Part shown: piece by piece, positions 1-7,088 of the stretch | How positions within the stretch are numbered: the first letter of the stretch is position 1 | Layout: each line of letters opens with the position of its first letter | Assembly (NCBI GenBank): GCA_927911475.1 | Contig: CAKMPP010000016.1 | Coordinates: 1-16,365, forward strand | From: an uncultured Solobacterium sp. | GTDB taxonomy: Bacteria > Bacillota_I > Bacilli_A > Erysipelotrichales > Erysipelotrichaceae | Direction: 5' to 3' | DNA length: 16,365 bases | Program-made: the position numbers and the translations under genes | The notes under the pieces: model-generated | What the model saw: the letters and a program-made list of their open reading frames with translations, nothing else | The model's database searches: none | What the model was told of the DNA's origin: nothing

Positions 1-80
1 AATGATTCTTCTATTTATTGACAAATCCGTATAGTTCTATGAGTTTTTCTGTAATTACATTATACGCACTACCCCCCCCA

Positions 81-109
81 TAATAAAACCCTGGGACATA
101 AGCCCAGGG
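81..109 (-). terminator. Rho-independent terminator of the redox operon
   Basis: A perfect 7-bp GC-rich stem (CCCTGGG at 89-95, CCCAGGG at 103-109) with a 7-nt loop. Read on the minus strand it is followed by TTTTATTA, so it ends transcription coming from the lipoprotein gene, whose stop codon is at 144. An unusual run of eight C lies just beyond, at 72-79. Nothing else can be supported in bases 1-80. Confidence 0.85.
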
Positions 110-143
110 AAAAGATGGGGAAAACCACAATATATTGTTAATA

Positions 144-1028
144 TTATTTGCTAGCTTTTGCGCTTGCTTCTGCGATTTGTTTTTCAATCTCAGAAATCAT
201 CTTGATATCTTCTTCAAGTGTCTTTAATTCTTCCTCAGAGAAAGATGCCTTGTTTGCTTCAACTTGTGCCTTTAACACTTCGTCATATGGCTTACTCTGT
301 GATTGCTCAATCTGATCCTTGGACATTGTTGCGAATACTTTATTCCAGATATCTTGATGCTTGCCGAAAATTTCACTTTCCTTTGCATAAAGATCTGTTA
401 ATTCATCATTTGCTCCTGCAGACTGTCCTTCAGTTACTGTTGTTGTAACACCACTTCCAGATTTCACTTCTTCAATCATCTTGATGATTTCTTCTTGTTT
501 CTTTTCATCTTCTAAGTTACCAACAATTGGATCACCAATGATGTTACCATTCTTATCAACCATAACTGTTGTAGGGAAACTGAAGATCTTAGCTAGGTAA
601 GCCTTCGCATCATCACCACCATTGATGACGATATTTCTATATGTAGCACCCTGCTTAGATAAGATATCCTTTGCATCCTTTAGTGTTGCTTCATCACTAG
701 CTTCTACGTTTACACCAATGAGTTCTGCACCGTGTTCCTTTAACTTCTTGTTGAAACTTTCAAGTGCTGGCATTTCATTTACACATGCTGCACATCCATT
801 GAACCAGAAGTTAACAAGTGTTACTTCATTCTTGCTGAATAAGGATTCATCAACATCCTTACCATCAAAGTCCTTTCCCTTAAACTTAGGGAACATCTGT
901 GCATCAGCTGTTTCTGTTGTAGAAGTTGTTGTAGTTGCGTTGTCTTCTTTCTTGTTGTTGCATGCTGCTAATGTAACTGCCATAACTGCTGCTACACCAA
1001 CTAGGGTAAATCTCTTGAACAAATTCAT
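144..1028 (-). CDS. TlpA/ResA-like thiol-disulfide oxidoreductase lipoprotein
   Basis: An exported lipid-anchored thioredoxin-fold protein (294 aa) likely to reduce disulfides or an oxidised partner outside the membrane. Residues 1-22 are a lipoprotein signal peptide ending in the lipobox LAAC, with C23 as the lipidated cysteine, followed by a Thr-rich linker (about 30-42). The thioredoxin fold spans about 45-180: active site C79-A-A-C82 in the context NFWFNGCAACVNEMP, and the cis-proline in FSFPTT (P152). After a Gly/Thr-rich linker, residues about 205-294 form a charged, predicted helical extension not usual for TlpA/ResA proteins (typically 140-200 aa). It is last gene of the three-gene minus-strand operon, 21 bp after the 4Fe-4S gene, and is followed by a terminator. 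The start is ATG with AGAGG upstream. The family is clear; the actual partner is unknown. An exported methionine sulfoxide reductase is one candidate, but none is in the window. Confidence 0.9.
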   Translation of the reverse strand: MNLFKRFTLVGVAAVMAVTLAACNNKKEDNATTTTSTTETADAQMFPKFKGKDFDGKDVDESLFSKNEVTLVNFWFNGCAACVNEMPALESFNKKLKEHGAELIGVNVEASDEATLKDAKDILSKQGATYRNIVINGGDDAKAYLAKIFSFPTTVMVDKNGNIIGDPIVGNLEDEKKQEEIIKMIEEVKSGSGVTTTVTEGQSAGANDELTDLYAKESEIFGKHQDIWNKVFATMSKDQIEQSQSKPYDEVLKAQVEANKASFSEEELKTLEEDIKMISEIEKQIAEASAKASK

Positions 1029-1049
1029 TTTCTTTTTCCTCTTTCTGTT

Positions 1050-1967
1050 TTATGCCTTTTGTAAATTCTTATTTGCTACTTTTTGATTCTTAGCTTCACT
1101 CTTTTTCTTCATGGCTAAGTAAGTACTGATTGCCTTGGTTGGACATGCAGTAATGCATTCTCCACAACGGATACATTCCAAGTCACCAGTATTCTTTGTA
1201 ATATCGACATCCATCTTACAAACTTTTGCACACTTACCACAGGATACACACTTGTTCTTATCAACGTTATAGTTGAAGATTGCGATCTTGTTGAATAATG
1301 CATAGAATGCGCCGAGTGGACAAATCCATTTACAGAATGGACGATATACAAATATAGATAATGTTGTAATCGTAATAAGAATTGTAAACTTCCAATTAAA
1401 TAATGCACCTAATGTTGCACGAATATTTTTATCTACAATAGAGAGTGGAATACCACCTTCCAAAATGCCTTGCGGACATATGTATTTGCAGAAGTAAGGT
1501 AATGCAATACCTGCTTTATTTGTCATAATGATTGGAAGTAATATAACTGCTACAGCGAGAACAATAAACTTTGTATATGTTAAGAATCTTAAATTCTTCG
1601 TACTAAACTTCTTTGTTGGAATCTTATGTAATAAATCTTGATACCAACCAAATGGGCACATAAATCCACAGATTAATCTTCCGATCAACACACCAAATAA
1701 AATTAGAATTCCACTGATGTAATATGAGAAGTTATACTTTGATGAACCTACAACTGCTTGGAAGGAGCCTACTGGGCACGCTCCTGTAGCAGCTGGACAT
1801 GAATAACAGTTTAAACCTGGTACACATACCTGTTTAATTTTTCCATTATAGAGAACGCCCTTGAAAAAGTTAGGGATATGCATGTTTGTTAGGAATGTCG
1901 CAAACATCTGAATTGTATTACGTCTCTTCAGGAATCTTAGAAATGCTCTTGATTTAGCTGATGTCAT
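1050..1967 (-). CDS. Membrane 4Fe-4S binding protein, NapH/YccM-like
   Basis: A polytopic membrane iron-sulfur protein (305 aa) that probably passes electrons across or into the membrane. Visible in order: a cysteine-rich segment (C48, C54, C57, C64); three CxxxCP motifs next to membrane segments (C100/C104 in CGFMCPFGWYQD, C160/C164 in CKYICPQG, C212/C216 in CKWICPLGAFY); hydrophobic segments at about 82-98, 133-149 and 193-208; and two C-terminal ferredoxin motifs, CVSCGKCAKVC (240-250) and CIRCGECITAC (265-275). These are hallmarks of the NapH/YccM/CcoG-type 4Fe-4S membrane family. The reading frame extends 10 codons further upstream, but the ATG used here lies 2 bases after the TAG of the preceding gene, which points to translational coupling. 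It lies between the small CxxC membrane protein and the thioredoxin-fold lipoprotein. The electron donor is not evident from the sequence. Confidence 0.88.
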   Translation of the reverse strand: MTSAKSRAFLRFLKRRNTIQMFATFLTNMHIPNFFKGVLYNGKIKQVCVPGLNCYSCPAATGACPVGSFQAVVGSSKYNFSYYISGILILFGVLIGRLICGFMCPFGWYQDLLHKIPTKKFSTKNLRFLTYTKFIVLAVAVILLPIIMTNKAGIALPYFCKYICPQGILEGGIPLSIVDKNIRATLGALFNWKFTILITITTLSIFVYRPFCKWICPLGAFYALFNKIAIFNYNVDKNKCVSCGKCAKVCKMDVDITKNTGDLECIRCGECITACPTKAISTYLAMKKKSEAKNQKVANKNLQKA

Positions 1968-1969
1968 AA

Positions 1970-2134
1970 CTATCCAATTCCTACACACTCTAGGCAAAGA
2001 CGAATCGCTTTACCGAATACACTTTCCACTTCTCCACGAGAAGCACCAATCAGAATAAACACAACTGACAATACAACAAGGAATGCCTGTGTTGCGATTC
2101 TTATTTGTGTTGGATATTTATTAATAAAATCCAT
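1970..2134 (-). CDS. CD1871A family CXXC motif-containing small membrane protein
   Basis: A 54-residue protein with one transmembrane segment (about 13-30) and a conserved tail: IGxxRGEV (29-36), then KAI.LCLECVGIG at the end, with the CxxC pair C47/C50. This matches the small CD1871A family found beside membrane 4Fe-4S proteins in Firmicutes, whose biochemical role I do not know to be established. A perfect AAGGAGG (2143-2149) lies 8 bases before the ATG at 2134; an upstream in-frame start at 2158 would place that ribosome site inside the gene, so I reject it. It is first gene of the minus-strand redox operon and ends 2 bases before the 4Fe-4S gene. I infer that the CxxC is a redox relay or cluster contact. 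Confidence 0.82.
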   Translation of the reverse strand: MDFINKYPTQIRIATQAFLVVLSVVFILIGASRGEVESVFGKAIRLCLECVGIG

Positions 2135-2203
2135 TGATAAGTCCTCCTTAACACTCAATTTCTATCTGACGTGAAAAATATAACAAAGTAGATATAAAAT
2201 TTG

Positions 2204-2220
2204 TGTTAAGAAATTTAACA
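2204..2220. promoter_or_regulatory. Palindrome in the divergent intergenic region
   Basis: A perfect 6-bp inverted repeat, TGTTAA and TTAACA, separated by GAAAT. It lies in the 243-bp region between the redox operon and the two-component genes, about 70 bp upstream of the redox operon's first start codon, where an operator or its promoter would be expected. I find no convincing -35/-10 pair for the minus-strand operon here; TTGTTA followed by AT-rich sequence is the best. AT-rich palindromes of this size can arise by chance. Confidence 0.3.
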
Positions 2221-2308
2221 ATTTATTTTTCTATTTTTATACTGATTCATGCCTGCATAAATGTACGTGTCTGATTTATAAGTTACTTATTTTGTTTCAA
2301 TACGGATG

Positions 2309-2317
2309 TGCTATACT
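2309..2317 (+). promoter_or_regulatory. Extended -10 promoter of the two-component operon
   Basis: TGCTATACT is an extended -10 element (TG, one base, TATACT). A weak -35, TTATTT at 2288-2293, lies 18 bases upstream. Transcription would start near 2324, giving a leader of about 54 nt before the response regulator ATG. The palindrome at 2315-2336 overlaps the -10 and the start site. Confidence 0.5.
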
Positions 2318-2336
2318 GAGTTCATATATACTCAGT
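2315..2336. promoter_or_regulatory. Inverted repeat over the -10 and start site (candidate operator)
   Basis: ACTGAGT (2315-2321) and ACTCAGT (2330-2336) form a perfect 7-bp inverted repeat with an 8-base spacer. The left arm shares three bases with the -10 hexamer, so a bound protein would block RNA polymerase. In RNA it could instead form a small leader hairpin. Autoregulation by the adjacent response regulator is a guess; OmpR-type regulators more often bind direct repeats. Confidence 0.4.
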
Positions 2337-2377
2337 TTCTGACAATTTCGTAATCGTATGAAAGGAACATTTTGCAT

Positions 2378-3058
2378 ATGAGAATATTAGTGGTTGAAGA
2401 TGAAATCACCCTTTGTGAAACAATCGCAAAGGGTTTACGTCTTGATGGATATGAAGTGGACACATGTTTTGATGGTGGTAATGCTTGGAATATGGCTATG
2501 GATGAAAGTTATGACTTGATCATCCTAGATTTAAACTTGCCAGTCATGGATGGTATGGAAGTACTCCGTAACATTCGTAAGGAGGATTCTGAAACAGCCG
2601 TACTAATCCTATCTGCACGTGGACATTTACAAGATAAGATTGATGGTCTCGATAGCGGTGCAAACGACTACCTATGCAAGCCATTCCACTTTGAAGAGTT
2701 GGAAGCTCGCGTTCGTAGTCTAACTAGACGGCGCACCGTACAAAATAATGTCATTCTTTCATGTGGAGAACTTTCATTAGACACAAAGAGTCGTACCGTG
2801 ATGGCTAGAGGTGAAAAGCTTCCCCTCACGCGAAAAGAGTTAGGACTATTAGAATACTTATTACTGCATCAAGAACGCCCAGTCCCACAAGAGGAACTCA
2901 TCCAACACGTGTGGGATAGCAGTGTTGATAGCTTCAGTAATTCCATCCGCGTACACATCTCTGCTTTACGTAAGAAATTACGTGCAGCACTTGGGTATGA
3001 CCCTATCGCAAACCGGATTGGTCAAGGTTATGTGATTGGAGGACAACAAGATGAATAA
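2378..3058 (+). CDS. OmpR/PhoB-family response regulator
   Basis: A DNA-binding response regulator (226 aa). The receiver domain (1-115) has the acidic pocket E7/D8, phosphoacceptor D51 in LIILDLNLPVMDG, switch residue S79 and K101 in the CKPF motif. The winged-helix output domain (about 127-224) ends with RVHISALRKKLR and a GQGYVI wing, typical of the OmpR class. The ATG at 2378 gives the canonical MRILVVEDE start; an in-frame TTG two codons earlier is closer to the AAAGGAAC ribosome site and cannot be excluded. It overlaps the histidine kinase gene by 8 bases. The signal and targets are unknown. The divergently placed redox operon is an obvious candidate target, by position only. Confidence 0.92.
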   Translation: MRILVVEDEITLCETIAKGLRLDGYEVDTCFDGGNAWNMAMDESYDLIILDLNLPVMDGMEVLRNIRKEDSETAVLILSARGHLQDKIDGLDSGANDYLCKPFHFEELEARVRSLTRRRTVQNNVILSCGELSLDTKSRTVMARGEKLPLTRKELGLLEYLLLHQERPVPQEELIQHVWDSSVDSFSNSIRVHISALRKKLRAALGYDPIANRIGQGYVIGGQQDE

Positions 3059-4193
3059 GCGTCGTTCCCTGCAATGGAAACTAACTGTCATTACCGCTAT
3101 TATTGTCATTCTATCCTGTCTTGCGATTAGTTATGCCATCAGTAAATCTGCGATTGCGTCTATGAGTAAGATTGAAAATTCTGCTGTCGCAATTTTACCA
3201 GCCAATCCAGCAACAGATACGACTGGTGAAGTTGTACAATTACAGATTTCAACCAAAGATGTCATTTCTGATATGGCAAAAGGTATCCAAGCAGACTTCT
3301 GGAAGAGTAGCTTACTAATCACAATTATCATCACAGTTGCAAGTAGTTCTATGATGTACTTCTTTATTGGATACGCATTAAAACCACTTAAGAATCTCGG
3401 CGAACAGATTGAAGATATCCAAGCCAAAAATTTAAAACATCTTGTTTTAACAGATCAAAGTTCTATTGAGATTGAACAATTAACAAATGCCTTCAATGAA
3501 ATGTTAGAACGCTTAAGTAATACCTTCGCTGCACAACGGCAATTCTCTGCTAACGCTGCTCATGAGTTACGTACTCCTCTTGCGGTAATGCGTACAAAAT
3601 TAGAAGTTTTTGAGAAAAACAAAAAGCCAAGTGACACTGACTATCAAGAAACAGTCAACATGATTCGTATGCAAACATCTCGCTTGTCACATGTCATTGA
3701 TATTCTCCTTGAGATGACGGATTTACAATCCGCCCAAAAACAAGACCACATCTCTTTAGCAGATATGACAGAAGAAGTAATTTGTGATTTAACGGCAGTC
3801 GCCGAAAAAAAGGATATTACAATCTCTCAAAATCCAGGGACTGCCGAAATCATTGGTAATGATACCCTTGTCTATCGTGCAATCTACAACCTTGTAGAAA
3901 ATGCCATTAAGTATAACAATACCGGTGGAAACGTAACTGTATCCATCAAAGAGGATAGTGAATTTGCAAGCGTAATTATCAGTGATAATGGTCCCGGTAT
4001 CGAGCAAGAAGATTGGCAACATATCTTTGAACCGTTCTTTAGAATTGATAAATCACGAAGCCGTGATATGGGTGGTGCAGGTCTTGGTCTTGCCCTTGTA
4101 AAAGAGATTGCCCGCCAACACGGTGGTGATGTTTATGTTGTACAAAGTTCAAAAAACGGAACACAAATTGCACTGAAACTACGTCGAAAGTAA
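3051..4193 (+). CDS. Membrane sensor histidine kinase
   Basis: The sensor kinase partner of the preceding response regulator (380 aa). It has TM1 (about 12-31), a short extracytoplasmic loop of about 55 residues without cysteines, TM2 (about 88-108), a HAMP linker (about 109-160), the HisKA dimerisation helix with H171 in FSANAAHELRTPL, and an ATPase domain with the N box NLVENAIKYN, G1 box DNGPGIE and G2 box GGAGLGLALVKEIA. The small loop suggests the signal is sensed in or near the membrane. GGAGG (3038-3042) lies 8 bases before the ATG at 3051, which sits inside the end of the regulator gene; the longer TTG-initiated frame from 3036 would contain that ribosome site and is rejected. A terminator follows directly. 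Confidence 0.92.
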   Translation: MNKRRSLQWKLTVITAIIVILSCLAISYAISKSAIASMSKIENSAVAILPANPATDTTGEVVQLQISTKDVISDMAKGIQADFWKSSLLITIIITVASSSMMYFFIGYALKPLKNLGEQIEDIQAKNLKHLVLTDQSSIEIEQLTNAFNEMLERLSNTFAAQRQFSANAAHELRTPLAVMRTKLEVFEKNKKPSDTDYQETVNMIRMQTSRLSHVIDILLEMTDLQSAQKQDHISLADMTEEVICDLTAVAEKKDITISQNPGTAEIIGNDTLVYRAIYNLVENAIKYNNTGGNVTVSIKEDSEFASVIISDNGPGIEQEDWQHIFEPFFRIDKSRSRDMGGAGLGLALVKEIARQHGGDVYVVQSSKNGTQIALKLRRK

Positions 4194-4194
4194 C

Positions 4195-4225
4195 AAAGAG
4201 TCGCTTTATTGGCGACTTTTTCGTT
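4195..4225 (+). terminator. Rho-independent terminator after the histidine kinase
   Basis: AGTCGC (4199-4204) pairs with GCGACT (4212-4217) across a 7-nt loop, extended by A/T pairs on both sides and followed by a T run. It begins right after the kinase stop codon and separates the two-component operon from tmk. Confidence 0.88.
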
Positions 4226-4265
4226 TATCTGCTCAGTTGAGCGTATATGCAGGGCAGTAGAAGAA

Positions 4266-4274
4266 TGGTATAAT
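4266..4274 (+). promoter_or_regulatory. Consensus extended -10 promoter abutting tmk
   Basis: TGGTATAAT is a perfect extended -10 (TG, one base, TATAAT). I see no good -35 at 16-18 bp upstream. Only 7 bases separate it from the tmk ATG at 4282, so transcription should begin at or within a base of the start codon. An imperfect palindrome, GCTCAGTTGAGC, lies upstream at 4231-4242 and might be an operator. Confidence 0.65.
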
Positions 4275-4281
4275 AAAGGTT

Positions 4282-4917
4282 ATGAAAACTGGATTATTTA
4301 TTACATTTGAAGGACCTGATGGAAGCGGCAAGACAACTGTAAGTACTGCCGTAACAAAGATGCTAGAAGCAGATGGTTATCAGGTACGTTATACAAGAGA
4401 ACCAGGCGGTTCCAATATTGCTGAACAGATTCGTCATGTAATCTTAGACCCTAAGAATACAGAGATGGATGCTAGAACAGAAGCTTTACTCTATGCCGCA
4501 AGCAGAAGACAGCATCTTATAGATAAGGTTTTACCTGTCCTTGAACAAGGTGTACATGTCATTAGTGACCGCTTTGTGGATAGTTCCCTAGCATATCAGG
4601 GTTGTGGTCGTGAGATTGGCATGGATGAAGTTTATGAAATCAACCAATTTGCGATTGAAAACCATATGCCTGATAAAACAATCTTCCTACAGATTGATGC
4701 AGAAACAGGTTTAAAGCGTATTCGTAGAGGAAGAGAAGTATTAGACCGACTTGACCAAGAAAGTATCGAATTCCACGAGCGTGTTCATGAAGGTTATCAA
4801 AAGGTTATCGATAAGTACGCTGATCGTATGATTATCGTCGATGCGACTGTAGATGTCGATACCGTGATTCAAAAGTCCTATGAAATTGTGAAAGGATTAT
4901 TAGATGCGCAAGGATGA
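4282..4917 (+). CDS. tmk: Thymidylate kinase (dTMP kinase)
   Basis: Phosphorylates dTMP to dTDP with ATP in the cytosol, an essential step of dTTP synthesis. The 211-aa length is normal for the family. The P-loop is at residues 10-19 (EGPDGSGKTT), the DR motif lies in ISDRFVDSSLAYQG, and the LID region carries RRGREVLDRLDQE. The start is fixed because the P-loop must begin about ten residues in. AAAGG is present but only 2 bases from the ATG, too close to serve as a ribosome site, and the promoter -10 is 7 bases away, so this may be a leaderless message. It is first of six genes in a tight operon, and its end overlaps the start of holB by 14 bases, the classical Firmicutes arrangement. Confidence 0.97.
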   Translation: MKTGLFITFEGPDGSGKTTVSTAVTKMLEADGYQVRYTREPGGSNIAEQIRHVILDPKNTEMDARTEALLYAASRRQHLIDKVLPVLEQGVHVISDRFVDSSLAYQGCGREIGMDEVYEINQFAIENHMPDKTIFLQIDAETGLKRIRRGREVLDRLDQESIEFHERVHEGYQKVIDKYADRMIIVDATVDVDTVIQKSYEIVKGLLDAQG

Positions 4918-5878
4918 GTTACAGCAACAACAACCTCTGTTTTATCATGCATTAGAAAATGCATGCATGAATCATAGAGTTGCGAATGCTTATCTTTTAT
5001 CCGGTCCTCATGGAACCCTAAAACATGAAGCTGCTCTTTACTTACAAAGAGTATCTTTTGTAAGCGGCACCAAGGAGTTGCTTGTGAAGAATGCAATACA
5101 TGTCGTCGTGTAGATGAGGGCTTGTATGCAGACATGGTTTTATTAGATGGCTCTAAGAGTGCTATCTCTAAAGATGATGTAGACGCAATCCAAGAGAAAT
5201 TCTCTAAGACTGCATTAGAAGATGGGGATGGATCTCGTGTATACATTCTAGAAAACGTAGAGAACGCAAGTATCTTTGCACAAAACAGTATGTTGAAATT
5301 TTTTGGAAGAACCTGCATCTGGTGTTGTCGCAATTCTTACAACCGACAATATCGATCGTATCTTACCAACCATCGTTTCTCGCTGTACGTTAATTCCCTT
5401 CTCTCCACTTTCCGATGAGTATCTACTTTCCAAAGCGAAAGAAGTAGGTGTTCAAGATGTAGATGCTTACTTTATCTCTCATCTTGTAAAAGATATCAAC
5501 GAAATGAAGGAATTTGCGGACAGTTCTATCTTTGAAACCTGCAAGATGATGTTTAAACAATACTTTAATCTTGAAGGTAGTCGCGAAGAACTATTAGTAG
5601 ATTATGATATCTCCTACCGTTCAAGCGAAAAAGACAGCGCAAAAGCTAAGAAAGAAAATATTCTGTTACTCAATGGCTTCTTTGATCTGATGTCATTATT
5701 TGCTCACGATGTTGTATGCAAACATATTGAAGGACCACATTGGTACAAAGAATTATTACAACAAGAAATACACAAACAGAAAGAATATGGAGAATTGATC
5801 ATTATCTTACAAGAACAAAAAGATAAGATTAATCGATTTATTGATTTAAATCTATTAATGGAATCAAACCTTCTATAG
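4904..5878 (+). CDS. holB: DNA polymerase III subunit delta prime (two frameshifts as sequenced)
   Basis: Clamp-loader subunit delta prime, needed for replication. As sequenced, the frame is broken twice. At 5046-5048 an A run is one base short: restoring it turns a frame ending at 5113 into LYLQKSIFCKRH..CEECNTCRR, the expected zinc-binding cysteine cluster. At 5299-5304 a T run is one base too long: removing one T gives NSMLKFLEEPASGVVAILTT, the conserved clamp-loader sequence. The two changes cancel, giving an intact 324-aa protein of normal length. Other motifs are NAYLLSGPHGTLK (a degenerate P-loop with the second glycine replaced by leucine) and the SRC motif in ILPTIVSRC. It overlaps tmk by 14 bases and is followed by ricT after 17 bases. 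Because the gene is essential and repairable, I treat both breaks as sequence errors. Confidence 0.88.
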
Positions 5879-5895
5879 ATTGGAGGAATTCAACC

Positions 5896-7088
5896 ATGAA
5901 CATGGAATGTGAACACGGTTCATGCGGTTGTCCAATGCACCAAGAACAAGAACAACCGACAGTGAAATATGACTATTCCGTCGCTGTACGATTTAAGAAT
6001 GCTACAAAACCGTATTCTTTTGGCTGCGATACTGCAGATATCAAAAAAGGAAGCTGGGTTGTTGTAGAAACAGCACAAGGAATTGAAATGGGTGAGGTAG
6101 ATGCAGATGCTCTATCTATTGATAGATATAATCTGCATATGCCAACAAAACCAATTATTCGTATCGCTACAGAGAAAGATCAAAAGATGTACGCTGAAAA
6201 TGCCATTGCAGAAAGTGAAGCGTATCGTATCTGTAACGAAGAAATTCAAAGTTTAAATCTCGATATGAATCTTATGAGTGCGCAATATACGCTTGATCGC
6301 TCAAAGGTTCTATTTGTATACCTCGCTGATCAACGTGTCGATTTCCGCGAGCTTTTAAAAGTTCTAGGAACTCGTCTACACTGCCGTATTGAATTACGTC
6401 AGATTGGCGAACGTGATAAGGCTAAGATGGTCGGCGGTATTGGTATGTGCGGTATGGAAACATGTTGCAGCCGATACAAGAATCACTTTGATGTAATTTC
6501 CATCAATATGGCTAAAAACACAACAGCTTGCACTAAACGTAGAGAAACTCTCCGGTATGTGCGGTAAGTTAATGTGTTGCTTGAAGTATGAAGAAAATGA
6601 TTATAAGGAACTAACAGCTGGACTGCCTAAGATGGGTTCTCAAGTTGAATATGATGGTATGGTTTATCGTCTTACAAATATGAATGTCATGAAACAGGAA
6701 GCGAAGTTAGAAAACCGCGAACAAGTACTCTTTATTTCCCTGGAAAACTTACGCGAGAAAGCTATCCCACGTAAAGGCTTTGTTCAACAGAATAACAACC
6801 AAAAAGAGTGATAAACAAGTACATCGTACAACCGTTCATGAAGGTGTAGCTGCACCAGTGAATAAAGACAAGGCTGTACATGTATCAATAGACTTACCAA
6901 CAGTTAAGGTAGAGTCATCCAAACCACAAAACAATCGTCCAAACAATAACAATAAGAAACCAAGCAGAAATCATTCCAACAAGCAGAGTCAGCCACGTCC
7001 AAATGTGGAAAAGAATACTGCTGAACGCAAGAATGTAACTGTGCGTACATTTGGACGCAAGAAAAAAGATGAGGGCGATAACGCATGA
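5896..7088 (+). CDS. ricT: PSP1/RicT (YaaT) family protein (two frameshifts as sequenced)
   Basis: RicT (YaaT) in Bacillus is part of the RicA-RicF-RicT complex, which carries Fe-S clusters and helps RNase Y mature mRNAs. Two A runs are one base too long: 6514-6518 (correction gives MAKTQQLALNVEKLSGMCGKLMCCLKYE) and 6801-6805 (correction joins the PSP1 core to the tail). The repaired protein is about 396 aa against about 275 in Bacillus. Conserved cysteine motifs are MCGMETCCSRY and MCGKLMCCLKY. Two additions stand out: an N-terminal metal-ligand-like segment with C5, H7, C10, C12, H15, and a tail of over 100 residues rich in Asn, Lys and Pro. GGAGGA lies 8 bases before the ATG. The stop overlaps the rsmI start (ATGA). 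yaaR and yabA, normally nearby in Bacillus, are absent. Confidence 0.88.

Noticed and set aside
18..23. TTGACA near the window start as a promoter
   Set aside because: There is no -10 at 16-18 bases and no gene beginning downstream on that strand.
72..79. C8 run as a phase-variation tract
   Set aside because: It lies beyond the terminator in no visible gene or promoter; it may equally be a run-length error.
622..1086. 154-aa plus-strand open frame
   Set aside because: It is the opposite-strand shadow of the TlpA-like lipoprotein, composed of low-complexity Ser/Phe/Leu sequence with no ribosome site.
5299..5305. Programmed slippage site (AAATTTTTTGG) in holB, as in dnaX
   Set aside because: Seven other breaks occur in shorter unrelated runs, so a general sequencing cause explains all; no stimulating hairpin is evident downstream.
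5122..5418. Separate small gene inside holB
   Set aside because: It is the middle part of delta prime between two single-base run changes; its sequence continues the zinc cluster and clamp-loader motifs.
6557..6811. Separate 84-aa gene after ricT
   Set aside because: It carries the second RicT cysteine motif and joins both neighbours when A runs at 6514-6518 and 6801-6805 are shortened.
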